From positions 1 to 40,249 of the forward strand of contig NZ_JACKZS010000050.1 in NCBI RefSeq assembly GCF_014222285.1: DNA of 40,249 nt. Direction: 5' to 3'. The translations under genes were made by a program, and so were the position numbers. Positions 16,339-25,108 of this stretch are shown in pieces. Under the pieces are notes generated by a model. The model was not told the DNA's origin. It did no database searches and worked only from the letters and a program-made list of their open reading frames with translations. This DNA comes from Nostoc sp. UCD121. GTDB taxonomy: Bacteria > Cyanobacteriota > Cyanobacteriia > Cyanobacteriales > Nostocaceae. The stretch's first letter is position 1. Each line of letters starts with the position of its first letter.

Positions 16339-16881
16339 CTAACTCTCTATTCTATTTTCTAAATATTGACCAATCATCAACTGTTCACCAGCACGAGAGA
16401 TAATAGTCTGTCTGGTGCGGTATTTACTGCCAATTAGCTTTAACTCTTCTTCAAACACTGAACCGTTGTATTCAGTTCGCAAACACATTGTTTTCGGGTT
16501 GGAGAAATAATACTGGGCGGTGACTGGTTTGGATATGGCAAAACCGCGATCGCGATACAAAGTACTTCCCATCACTCCAAATATTGTCGAACCTTGCGAT
16601 TCTTTCTTGGCATTTAGCACATCCGTACTTTCCCAGACAACTGCTGCACCACAGATTAAACTCTTTGTATCAGGCAAATCGTGCATCTGAGCTAGGTTTT
16701 GCAATTCATCACAGCCCTGCTCTAAAAAATTGATCGTAACTATACTCTCAATCTCTTTAGTTTCTCCCTTCGGTAGGGTGTAGTAGCGCCGTTGCGATCG
16801 CCATTTACCTGTTGATTCCTGGAAAAATTCGGAAATCTGGGATTCATCAGTGGTTTGTGCAGTTTTAAACAGAGATGTCAC
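16339..16881 (-). CDS. CpcS/CpeS-family phycobiliprotein chromophore lyase
   Basis: This 180-residue protein resembles the S-type bilin lyases that attach phycocyanobilin to the beta-84-type cysteine of phycobiliproteins. These are lipocalin-like beta-barrels. Recognisable parts are GKWRSQRRYYTLPKGETKEIES (about 25-46, quoted in part), the strand FGVMGSTLYRDRG and the C-terminal SRAGEQLMIGQYLENR. Heterocystous cyanobacteria have more than one member, and this one could be the CpcU-type partner; I cannot separate the two from sequence alone. Translation starts at a GTG (16881), supported by AGGAAGG about nine bases upstream. It is a single gene with its own promoter in the 585-base spacer before the efflux operon. 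Confidence 0.83.
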   Translation of the reverse strand: MTSLFKTAQTTDESQISEFFQESTGKWRSQRRYYTLPKGETKEIESIVTINFLEQGCDELQNLAQMHDLPDTKSLICGAAVVWESTDVLNAKKESQGSTIFGVMGSTLYRDRGFAISKPVTAQYYFSNPKTMCLRTEYNGSVFEEELKLIGSKYRTRQTIISRAGEQLMIGQYLENRIES

Positions 16882-17466
16882 GCCTTACCTTCCTCACCTA
16901 ATACAAATATATTTCTGGTAAAAAAGTTCATTCTTACCTGTTGTTGCTGTGGTACTTGTCGCCCTATTTCTTGCCATATTACGCAAGGGGGTTAAGAAGA
17001 AATAGTGTTTTCCACTACATTATAGACACAATTAAGCAATAAATCTTTAATATTCTTAATAAAATAGTAAATACCTGTAATACCTGCTAGTTATAGTAGA
17101 ATAAATAGAGTAGGTAAAAAAAAGGGTAATTATTGTAATACTGCCCAAATTATGATATTCAGCAAAAAAGCTTCATATCTTTGGAAAAAGCCAGGTTTCT
17201 CCTCTGGGTAGATTCCAGAAAAATGACAAATATTTATACTAAAGTTTATAATTTGTTAACTGCAAGAAGATTATCTACCTCTGCGTAAGAAGTAGAACGG
17301 TGAGAAGTTTTGGACTTTTGTGGGAAAACAGTAGTTTTTGAATCAAAAATTACTGTCATACAGCTTATTCTTCATTCTCGCCGTTTTTTGTTAATAATAT
17401 CTCTCAAAATTACTTGGTAAAACACGGCTGTTTAACCCCAAAAGCTCCCCAATAGGAGAAAAACAG
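16882..17466. other. Divergent control region, lyase gene and RND efflux operon
   Basis: The 585 bases are AT-rich and lie between genes pointing apart, so both promoters are here. I see no complete known operator. AGGAG at about 17453-17457 is the ribosome binding site of the adaptor gene. No open frame with protein-like composition is present. Confidence 0.5.
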
Positions 17467-19032
17467 ATGATTTTGGAAAAAAATAAGCCGCACAAACAGG
17501 TGAAAATGAAAGATCCCGTAGTCGCTAACCAACTAATAATTATCCAGTTAGATTCAGTTGTGAAAAGTGAGGTGGCGACCGCAGATTTCAAAAGTAGACT
17601 TCTTGCAAACAGTACTTGTGCAACAGGTGGCAAAGCTAAAGGCGAAAATTCCTTTTTTTCCTCCATTTCTGCAAGAAGTTTATTAATTTCCTGTTTTGTA
17701 GCTATAGGATTGCTGACGGCGAGTTGCGGTTCGTTGCCCAAAGAATCAGCAGATGCACAATCTCAGAGTCCTGGTAATAAGGAACGAAGTCGGGTAACAC
17801 CTGTAGATGTGGCGATCGCTCGAACTGAGTTACTGCAAAAACAACTAGAATACACAGGTAATACAACACCCTTCCGCATCGTATCACTGCGATCGCAGGT
17901 AGAAGGTCGCTTGTTAGCCTTGAACCTTGATGTGGGCGATAGAGTTAAACTTGGGCAAAACGTTGGGCAGTTAGATGATGCCATACTTTCGACTGAATTA
18001 AAGCAAGCAGAAGCAGAATTAGCAGCCCTGAAATCAGAAGTAGCCAGGGCAAACAATCAGGTAAGCAATGCCCGTGCTGATGTTGAAAGGGCACGGTTAG
18101 AAGTAGTGCAAGCTCAGGCAGATTCAGAACGGCAACAGAGGTTGTTTAAAGCCGGAGCGATCGCTGAACAAACTGCCCAACAAGCACGCACCCAGGCCAA
18201 AACAGCAGCACAGGCACTGCGGGCAGCCCAAGAGCAAGTCCGTACAGAACAGCAAGCCGTCGCCGCCGCCGAAGGTAGAGTTTTGGCCCAGCAAGCATTG
18301 GTTGCCCAAACGAAAGAACGCAGGTCTTACGCTCGGCTGACATCTCCCATCACCGGCATAGTTACAGAAAAAGTGACAGAACCAGGCAATCTTCTGCAAG
18401 CAGGTAATGAAGTCGTAAAAATTGGCGATTTTAACCGTGTCAAAGTCGTTGTGCAAGTTTCTGAATTAGAACTGGCACAAATTCAGGTTGGACAGTCTGT
18501 ACAAGTGCGCTTAGATGCCTTTCCCAAGGAAACATTAATTGGGAGAGTTACGCGGATTTCTCCAGCTGCCGATGCTACGGCTCGCTTAATACCTGTAGAG
18601 GTAGTGATTCCCAACGCTCAAGGCAAGATTGGCAGTGGGCTGCTGGCACGAGTCAACTTTGAAAACCAGACTCAACAGCGTGTAGTCGTACCGCAAACAG
18701 CTATTCAAAAACAAGCAAGGAGAAACAACTCCAAGACTACAGGTAAGTCTCCCCAGTCCAATGCAGCTAATACCGCCGGGGCAGAAAACCCTGCTGGGAC
18801 GCTATTTGTGGTGAGAGAAACAGACGGCACGAAAGTGGCAGCGCGTGCTGTGACATTAGGAAAAAGAGCCGATGGCAAAGTGGAAATTTTATCTGGCTTG
18901 CGATCGGGAGAACGCTATGTTGTTCGCAGTGGTCAACCCTTAAAAGATGGAGACGCTGTACGTTTATCGATTATTTCTGAAACAGCAGAGGCAGCCCCTA
19001 CGGGGAATTCAAAATTAAAAATTCAAAATTAA
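17467..19032 (+). CDS. RND efflux periplasmic adaptor (HlyD/membrane fusion family)
   Basis: This 521-residue adaptor would link the RND permease encoded next to it with an outer-membrane channel. After an unusual 70-residue hydrophilic N-terminus comes a hydrophobic segment ending TASC (Cys87), a lipobox-like site. A split lipoyl/barrel-sandwich domain follows (about 125-165 and 285-320, VEGRLLALNLDVGDRVKLGQ and SPITGIVTEKVTEPGNLLQAG, quoted in part). An Ala/Gln/Arg-rich coiled coil (about 170-285), a beta-barrel (about 325-405) and a C-terminal membrane-proximal domain complete it. The start is supported by AGGAG eight bases upstream. The last residues, SKLKIQN, are encoded by a heptamer repeat. 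The permease follows after 54 bases. Confidence 0.92.
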   Translation: MILEKNKPHKQVKMKDPVVANQLIIIQLDSVVKSEVATADFKSRLLANSTCATGGKAKGENSFFSSISARSLLISCFVAIGLLTASCGSLPKESADAQSQSPGNKERSRVTPVDVAIARTELLQKQLEYTGNTTPFRIVSLRSQVEGRLLALNLDVGDRVKLGQNVGQLDDAILSTELKQAEAELAALKSEVARANNQVSNARADVERARLEVVQAQADSERQQRLFKAGAIAEQTAQQARTQAKTAAQALRAAQEQVRTEQQAVAAAEGRVLAQQALVAQTKERRSYARLTSPITGIVTEKVTEPGNLLQAGNEVVKIGDFNRVKVVVQVSELELAQIQVGQSVQVRLDAFPKETLIGRVTRISPAADATARLIPVEVVIPNAQGKIGSGLLARVNFENQTQQRVVVPQTAIQKQARRNNSKTTGKSPQSNAANTAGAENPAGTLFVVRETDGTKVAARAVTLGKRADGKVEILSGLRSGERYVVRSGQPLKDGDAVRLSIISETAEAAPTGNSKLKIQN

Positions 19033-19045
19033 AAATGACGTTTTG
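19007..19045. repeat. AATTCAAAATTAAAA-type repeat across the adaptor stop codon
   Basis: AAAATTA/AAATTCA units repeat at least four times. They begin inside the adaptor reading frame and continue past its TAA (19030-19032). The same AT-rich heptamer style occurs at 31745-31775 and 31922-31955. Confidence 0.7.
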
Positions 19046-19086
19046 AGTTTTTATTTTGTATTTGTAATTGGAGTCAGACCACAGTC

Positions 19087-22000
19087 ATGCAGCAAGTAAA
19101 AAACGGTGGCGGATTTAGTATCAGTGCCATATCAATCCGCCAACACATCGGCACACTGATGCTAACGCTGGCAGTAATAGTAATGGGTGTCTTTTTTGTC
19201 GCCAAGTTACCAGTAGATTTACTACCATCAATTACCTATCCTCGGATTGGTGTGCGAATACAAGCGCCTGGAATATCCCCAGAGGTAGCAGTTGATGAAG
19301 TCACAAGACCACTAGAAGAAGCCTTTAGTGCTACCGAAGGCGTGATTCAAATTTTTTCCCAAACTCGTGAGGGACAGATAAATTTGGATCTGTATTTTCA
19401 GCCAGGTGGCAATATTGACCAAGCTTTAAACGATGCTACGGCTGCCTTTAACAGAGCTAGAAGCACATTACCTGAAACCATCGAAGAACCACGATTATTT
19501 AAAGTCGATCCTTCCCAGTTACCCGTTTACGAATTAGCATTAACTTCACCCTCCCTCGAAGGCGTGGATTTGCGCGTTTTTGCTGAAGAAGAATTAGCCC
19601 GCGAACTGAGTGTTGTTCCTGGAGTTGCAGGGGTAGACATATCGGGCGGAGTTCTAGAAGAAGTTAGGGTCAATATAGATTTAGATCGGTTGCAAGCTTT
19701 GGGTGTAGGTTTGACCGATATCCTAGATGAACTCAGAGATCGCAACCTAGATATCTCTGGCGGTCGGATTTTAGGGCAGAATGCTGAACCATTAACCCGT
19801 ACCGTCGGGCGGTTCCAAAATGCCAATGAAATCAGCAATCTTTCTTTTGAAGTCTCTTCCCCAACTTCTTCCACTTCTTCTACTTCCTCCACTTTCTCAT
19901 CTCTCCCCGCTTCCACTACTCCCAAGCGCCGCGTCTATTTGCGCGACTTTGCCGAAGTGATTGATGGCTCAGAACAGCAGAGGGTGTACGTCTTACTCAA
20001 CGGACAACAAGCTGTAAAAGTCAGTATCCAAAAGCAGCCAGATGCTAATACCATCAACGTTGTCGAGGGTGTGAAAAAACGCTTGGAAGAACTTCGGAAG
20101 TCCGGTCTAATTCCTGAAGGGACGGTTCTGACACCAACCTTGGATGAGTCACGGTTTATTCGCAACTCCATCTCCAATGTTACCAGTTCTGGATTGATTG
20201 GTACTGCACTAGCAGCGATCGCAGTTCTGTTATTTCTTGGTTCTCTGCGGCAAACTTTCATCATCGTCCTCGCCATACCCCTAGCAAGTCTAGCTGCCAT
20301 CATCTTAATGGGGCTATTTGGTTTATCTCTCAACGTTTTTAGTTTGGGTGGTCTAGCGCTGGGTGTAGGTATTGTGGTCGATAACTCCATCGTGATGTTG
20401 GAGAATATTGCCGAGGGTGCTGGGATGACTCCCGGTAAGGATAATAAAAGCCGCTTGAATTCCCAGCAACTAATTTCTCAAGCAGAAAAAAGTAGCCAAG
20501 AAGTAGAATCAGCTTTGGTTGCTTCCACTAGTACGAACTTGGTGGCGGTTTTGCCATTTTTGCTCATTGGTGGTTTTATTGCACTACTATTCAATGAGTT
20601 AATTCTTACCATCACTTTTTCCGTAGCGGCTTCAATTTTAATTGCCGTAACCGTTGTACCGATGTTCGCCTCTCGGATGTTGGCATGGAAGTTTTCTAGC
20701 GGGTTGAGCAATTTTTGGCTGTTGCGGGAGTTTAATAACCGTTTCGATGCTTCTACGAGGGTATATAGCAGTTTTTTAACTGGAATATTACGCTGGCGGT
20801 TGGTTACAGTAGCGATCGTTATTATCCTTTTCGGCGGCGGTAGTTTGTGGATGGCTCCCCAAATTCCCCAAGAAATTCTCCCCCGCATCAACACCGGACA
20901 AGCTAACTTAAATGCTCAGTTTCCTCCCGGTACACCTTTAGAAACCAACCAAAAAGTAATGGTTGCGGTAGATGAGATTATCCGCAAGCAGCCAGAAACG
21001 GAATATGTTTTTTCTACAATTGGTGGCTCTCTCTTTGGCAACACTACTAATGCTAATGCCCTACGAGCTTCCAGTAATATTACCCTGAAAACGGGTACTA
21101 ATGTGCAAGCTTATGTAGAACGAGTTACCCAAGAGTTAAACAAGCTAAATTTAGCAGGAATTCGCCTGCGCCTTACCCCCGGTCAAGTGCGGGGTTTGAT
21201 TCTCAGCAATTCTCCTGTCCGTAATGCTGATGTTGACGTGATAATTCAGGGAAATAACGTAGATAATTTAGAAGAAGCTGGTCGTCAAGTACTAGCAGCT
21301 TTAGAAGAACAAGCTACCTTAGCGAGATTTCGTCCCGATGCAGACGATCGCCAACCAGAAATTCAGATTCTTCCTGACTGGGAAAGGGTTTCAGCTTTAG
21401 GGCTAACTGCTACACAAATAGGGCAGACAATTCAAACTGCGATCGAAGGCAGCATACCAACTCAGTTACAACGCGGCAACCGTTTAGTTGATGTCCGAGT
21501 AAAGTTGAATGAAGCATCAGTGCAATTACCTTCTCAATTAGAAAGGTTGCCTTTATTTGTGGATAACAATCGCCAAGTCCGCTTGAGCGATGTTGCCAAA
21601 ATTGCCGAAGCTCAAGCGCCTGGAGAAGTTCAACGAATTAATCAGCGTCAGGTTTTATTAATTGCTGGCAACTTAACTGAGGGAGCTAGCCTTAGTAGTG
21701 CCCTAGAACAGGTGAGTACGGTACTAAATAGTATAGATTTACCTGAAGGAATTACCATCTTACCCAGTGCAGCCTCTGAATCTAATCAGCAGCTACAAAG
21801 TTCATTGCAACTTTTAGGTGGATTAGCTGCCTTTCTAGTCTTTGTAGTGATGGCGGTGCAATACAATTCCCTTATTGACCCGCTAGTAATTATGTTTACA
21901 ATTCCCTTGGCATTAGCTGGGGGAATTTTCGGGCTTTACATTACCAAAACTGCAATTGGGGCGACAGTGATTGTCGGTGCAGTTTTGCTGGTGGGTATTG

Positions 22001-22353
22001 TGGTCAATAACGCCATCATTATGGTGGAATTGGCCAATCAAATTCTAGAACGGGAAAAAGTTGACCGGAAAACTGCCATTTTGAAAGCTGCACCTCAACG
22101 CCTAAGACCGATATTAATGACAACTATTACCACTGTTTTAGGTATGTTTCCCCTAGCATTAGGAATTGGGGAAGGTTCAGAATTTCTCCAACCATTAGGT
22201 GTAGTAGTGTTTTCGGGTTTATCTTTGGCAACAGTGCTGACACTGTTTATCATTCCCTGCTTTTATACTCTGTTACACGATTTGATGGGTGGAAATTGGG
22301 CGAAGCCAGTGTTAAGCAGGTTGCATGGGTTTACCAAAAAACTTATAAGCTAA
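19087..22353 (+). CDS. RND efflux permease (AcrB/HAE1-like)
   Basis: This 1088-residue inner-membrane transporter exports hydrophobic compounds with the proton gradient. It has the family's two repeats: one N-terminal helix, a large periplasmic loop (about 45-360), helices 2-6, a cytoplasmic link, helix 7, a second large loop and helices 8-12. TM4 contains GIVVDNSIVMLENI, with one Asp where AcrB has two (VDD), as in SwrC-like members. TM10 contains GIVVNNAIIMVELANQ. A Ser/Thr/Pro insert (about residues 256-279) interrupts the first periplasmic loop. The adaptor gene is immediately upstream, and a TolC-like channel must come from elsewhere. A hairpin at 22388-22415 ends the operon. The natural substrate is unknown. 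Confidence 0.94.
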   Translation: MQQVKNGGGFSISAISIRQHIGTLMLTLAVIVMGVFFVAKLPVDLLPSITYPRIGVRIQAPGISPEVAVDEVTRPLEEAFSATEGVIQIFSQTREGQINLDLYFQPGGNIDQALNDATAAFNRARSTLPETIEEPRLFKVDPSQLPVYELALTSPSLEGVDLRVFAEEELARELSVVPGVAGVDISGGVLEEVRVNIDLDRLQALGVGLTDILDELRDRNLDISGGRILGQNAEPLTRTVGRFQNANEISNLSFEVSSPTSSTSSTSSTFSSLPASTTPKRRVYLRDFAEVIDGSEQQRVYVLLNGQQAVKVSIQKQPDANTINVVEGVKKRLEELRKSGLIPEGTVLTPTLDESRFIRNSISNVTSSGLIGTALAAIAVLLFLGSLRQTFIIVLAIPLASLAAIILMGLFGLSLNVFSLGGLALGVGIVVDNSIVMLENIAEGAGMTPGKDNKSRLNSQQLISQAEKSSQEVESALVASTSTNLVAVLPFLLIGGFIALLFNELILTITFSVAASILIAVTVVPMFASRMLAWKFSSGLSNFWLLREFNNRFDASTRVYSSFLTGILRWRLVTVAIVIILFGGGSLWMAPQIPQEILPRINTGQANLNAQFPPGTPLETNQKVMVAVDEIIRKQPETEYVFSTIGGSLFGNTTNANALRASSNITLKTGTNVQAYVERVTQELNKLNLAGIRLRLTPGQVRGLILSNSPVRNADVDVIIQGNNVDNLEEAGRQVLAALEEQATLARFRPDADDRQPEIQILPDWERVSALGLTATQIGQTIQTAIEGSIPTQLQRGNRLVDVRVKLNEASVQLPSQLERLPLFVDNNRQVRLSDVAKIAEAQAPGEVQRINQRQVLLIAGNLTEGASLSSALEQVSTVLNSIDLPEGITILPSAASESNQQLQSSLQLLGGLAAFLVFVVMAVQYNSLIDPLVIMFTIPLALAGGIFGLYITKTAIGATVIVGAVLLVGIVVNNAIIMVELANQILEREKVDRKTAILKAAPQRLRPILMTTITTVLGMFPLALGIGEGSEFLQPLGVVVFSGLSLATVLTLFIIPCFYTLLHDLMGGNWAKPVLSRLHGFTKKLIS
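19853..19923 (+). repeat. Pyrimidine-rich tract coding a Ser/Thr/Pro insert
   Basis: Only nine of 71 bases are purines on this strand. CTTCTTCCACTTCTTC-type triplet-based words repeat in frame, coding alternating Ser, Thr and Pro. This looks like slippage-driven growth of a loop inside the permease gene. Confidence 0.75.
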
Positions 22354-22387
22354 TGAGCATATAAGTTACATAAAACTAAATATTTCG

Positions 22388-22415
22388 GTAGTGGCATACA
22401 GATGTATGCCACTAC
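22388..22415 (+). terminator. Perfect 12-bp hairpin after the RND operon
   Basis: GTAGTGGCATAC (22388-22399), loop AGAT, GTATGCCACTAC (22404-22415), then TATTTATTG. It begins 35 bases past the permease stop. The T-run is weak. Its design matches the hairpin at 7024-7045, so it may be a repeat recruited as a terminator. Confidence 0.65.
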
Positions 22416-22713
22416 TATTTATTGTGTTGCAGAGATTTTTGTATTTAAATTTCACACATTGTCTAATTTGTCAATCAATAAGTTCTAATTTAGATTTTTG
22501 ATAAAGATTGCGTGAAATTACTAGTTATTGTGATAAAGCATTACAAGAATTGCTTTATAAATCAACATACGAGTATATGTAAACTCACTGAGCAGGCACA
22601 CATTAACCGCTATTTATCTAGCAAATAGATAGCAGTTCAAAAGTGAGGTTTTGCTGTTTGATTTAACTCACGCAATATAGCATTCTCTCAATCAATATGA
22701 AGAGGACAGAAAT
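22416..22713. other. Spacer upstream of the second PEP-CTERM gene
   Basis: AT-rich and non-coding. The only signal I would defend is AGAGGA at about 22700-22705, a fair ribosome binding site about eight bases before the ATG at 22714. No repeat arrays are seen. Confidence 0.5.
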
Positions 22714-23373
22714 ATGACTACAACCGTAACCAAAATAGCCTTGTCTCTTCTAGGAGCAGCAGGAATTAGTTTTTTGTCTTTGACACCAGCGAGAGCCGTT
22801 ATCTTGGTAGAACCTATTGTGACGGAAGTGAATAAAGATATATTCAACACGAAAAAGCCAAGAATCCTTACAGATTTTCAACCAGGACAAGTAATAGAAT
22901 ATGGTGTGCCAGATGTAGCTAATAACTTTCTAAATAACACCGGATACGATATCGAAAGCTTAGTCTTTGATTTAAAAACGCTGTCCTATACTAATCCCGA
23001 TTCGACTCCAGCATTTGATAATGAGCCTGTAGAGTGGGGAGATGTAAATGGAGATGGAAAGATTGGTTTGTCTAATAACCCCGATCTAAAGGATATTTTT
23101 ACAGACATTACCATCAGTGGCAGCACTATCACTTTTAGGGGTGGCGTAATCCGAAACGGAAGCCTGTTTTACAATCCCTTCGCTACCCTACCAAATCTAG
23201 CACCCGGTGCTGGAATCATTCCACCAATACCAGCAGAGCAAACAGATAAAGATGGGCCTATTAGAGTCGCATCTTATTACACCGCCGTTCCTGAATCAAC
23301 TAATGTTTTGGGTGTATTAGCCCTTGGTGCTTTAGGTGTAGCTTTAAAATTAAAGCGATCGCAACACTATTAA
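22714..23373 (+). CDS. PEP-CTERM sorting domain protein with a calcium-loop-like motif
   Basis: This 219-residue exported protein has a signal peptide (about 1-28, ending TPARA) and a C-terminal sorting signal: VPESTNVLG, a hydrophobic helix and the basic end KLKRSQHY. The PES variant of the PEP motif is common in cyanobacterial members. Residues about 110-119 read DVNGDGKIGL, a DxNxDGxI loop like those of EF-hand or dockerin calcium sites. Only one copy is visible, so it is not a complete dockerin. It presumably ends up in the outer envelope or matrix after exosortase-type processing. The function of the middle region is unknown. It converges with the GT4 glycosyltransferase gene. Confidence 0.87.
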   Translation: MTTTVTKIALSLLGAAGISFLSLTPARAVILVEPIVTEVNKDIFNTKKPRILTDFQPGQVIEYGVPDVANNFLNNTGYDIESLVFDLKTLSYTNPDSTPAFDNEPVEWGDVNGDGKIGLSNNPDLKDIFTDITISGSTITFRGGVIRNGSLFYNPFATLPNLAPGAGIIPPIPAEQTDKDGPIRVASYYTAVPESTNVLGVLALGALGVALKLKRSQHY

Positions 23374-23397
23374 CGCTTTTTTTCTATCATCCTCAGT

Positions 23398-23457
23398 GAC
23401 TGGGGACTGGGTATGAGGGAACAAGAGGAATAATCAATTCCCCATTCCCAATTCCCT
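23398..23457. repeat. Short repeat-rich spacer between convergent genes
   Basis: GGGGACTGGG and CCCCATTCCCAATTCCC-type units resemble the heptamer families elsewhere in the window. The two halves are partly complementary and could form a loose bidirectional hairpin. Confidence 0.45.
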
Positions 23458-24516
23458 TTAACCTGTAATTAACTCACGATAGACTGCCAATGTTTCCTGA
23501 TGAACGCGGGCAACACTTAACCACTGTAGGTTTTGATTTGCCCGATTTTTCCATTCATGCAACATATCGGTATTACTCAGTAATTGCACTAAAACCCCAG
23601 CCAAAGCATTACTATCTTTTGCTGGCACTAAAAGACCTGCTTGCCCATTATCCAAAGCTTCAGGAATCCCATCTACTTCAGTACCAACGATCGCAGTTCC
23701 AGCTTCCCTAGCTTCCGAAAGTACTAGAGGGCAAGGATCGCGATGAGAAGCCAACACAAATATGTCACAAGATATCAGGTAGCGTTGAGGTTGCGGCTGG
23801 AAGCCTTCAAAATGAATCCGTTCTTTTACAGAAGTTGCTTGTGCTTGTGCCTCAAATAGGTGTTTATCAGGGCCATTTCCTACCAAATAAAGGTGTGCTT
23901 GGGGAAAATCTGGGGCAATTTGTTCAAAGGCAGCGATTAACTCAGCGATACCTTTGCGTTGATACATTCCCGCTACAGTAGCGATCGCTGGACGTTGTAA
24001 CCCTAATGGTTGATAATCTTGTATTTGCCGGGTGCGGGGGCTGCCCAAAGTTCCATTGCATACTACGCGCAACTTGTTTTCTGGGATACCGCGTTTTGCC
24101 ATAGAATCCCGCACCGCCTTGCTGACAGCAATTACTCTGTCAGCTAAACCCATCAGCAGACTGGAACGCTGAAATTCGTTGTGGACTGTGGAGACTAAAG
24201 TATATTTATTTCCTTGAAAAATACGTGCTAGAATTACACCCGTCATCATGTGAGCATGAACGATATCCGGCTGAAATTCTGCTGAGATCGCCCGGTAACG
24301 CACAGCCGCTTTGAGAATACTGATCGGTTTTCTAGTTTGGTCTAGTTGGTAGTGTTTGACACCATTAATATTTAGTAATTTCTCATATTCACCACCAGCA
24401 GAAATAACTGCTACCTCATAACCAGATTTGGCCTGTAAACAAGCTAGATCCACTGCCACATTCACAATACCGTTACCTATTTCTTGAACGTGATTCAAAA
24501 TATGTATAATTCGCAT
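23458..24516 (-). CDS. Glycosyltransferase family 4 (GT-B fold)
   Basis: This 352-residue cytosolic or membrane-associated sugar transferase has an N-terminal Rossmann-like half (about 1-165) with the GNGIVNVAVDLA loop and HAHMMTG. The C-terminal GT1/GT4 half holds the donor site: GMYQRKGIAELI, HLYLVGNGPD, FVLASHRDPCPLVLSEA and VDGIPEALDNGQAGLLV. The SEA...PEA spacing fits the E-x7-E-like donor motif. These enzymes use a nucleotide sugar to build exopolysaccharide, lipopolysaccharide or glycolipid; donor and acceptor are unknown. It starts at the ATG at 24516, opposite in direction to the giant beta-helix gene, and that pairing suggests surface glycan or glycoprotein work (inference). Confidence 0.9.
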   Translation of the reverse strand: MRIIHILNHVQEIGNGIVNVAVDLACLQAKSGYEVAVISAGGEYEKLLNINGVKHYQLDQTRKPISILKAAVRYRAISAEFQPDIVHAHMMTGVILARIFQGNKYTLVSTVHNEFQRSSLLMGLADRVIAVSKAVRDSMAKRGIPENKLRVVCNGTLGSPRTRQIQDYQPLGLQRPAIATVAGMYQRKGIAELIAAFEQIAPDFPQAHLYLVGNGPDKHLFEAQAQATSVKERIHFEGFQPQPQRYLISCDIFVLASHRDPCPLVLSEAREAGTAIVGTEVDGIPEALDNGQAGLLVPAKDSNALAGVLVQLLSNTDMLHEWKNRANQNLQWLSVARVHQETLAVYRELITG

Positions 24517-25108
24517 AAACTGTGAGATATGTATAAAATCAAGACAAGTAACTGGGAGTAAATCAACATAATTATTGATGCCTTCAGCGACGACTCAAGA
24601 GTAATTAGTAGTGCATAAAATTGACCACTTGCTACTGACTAAGAGCGCTTCTAAGAGTTACTTAGCTTAAAGACTTATTCAGGAATGGCTTGATAAATCT
24701 GGGTAAAACTTCAAAATTCTGAAGACTGAACCTGCTATTTCAGTCCCTATAGTTTTATTTTCGATTCCGCCGATAGCGACGACAGCTATACATACTATGT
24801 TTTGAAGGGACTCAGCACAAATAGTAAGCTATCCCACATTAAACTTGAACTTCCATCATTAGGGTGCTAATGTTGCCCACCCGACAAGAGTTATGTTTAG
24901 TTTGGTTTAGATGTTTTCTAGCTTGGTAACTTAGTAAAAATATATACTTGCATCGCTTTACAAAAGCAGCAACTTGCGTGACGATAAGAAATTAATAGTA
25001 AAAATAATTCCCTATTACTGTTATTAATTGTGTGAAAAATCGTAATGACAAGGCTTTAGTTAGTCTGAGCTGACCTCAAAACCTTAAACCTTAGCTTGAA
25101 GTAAAAAA
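24517..25108. other. Divergent control region, GT4 gene and giant surface-protein gene
   Basis: About 590 bases, AT-rich and without coding capacity. At 24990-25029 an imperfect inverted repeat (AATTAATA-GTAA answered by TTACTGTTATTAATT) lies 80 bases before the giant gene, where a leader or operator could be. There is no strong ribosome binding site before the ATG at 25109. I see no known riboswitch. Confidence 0.45.

Noticed and set aside
17391..17741. A 116-residue minus-strand frame at the RND adaptor start
   Set aside because: It overlaps the adaptor, which has a ribosome binding site and clear domains; the opposite frame has none.
19935..20390. Long open frames opposite the RND permease (also 20478-20894 and 19527-19925)
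   Set aside because: Composition rich in Arg, Ser, Thr and Pro with no domain; each is the antisense of conserved permease segments.
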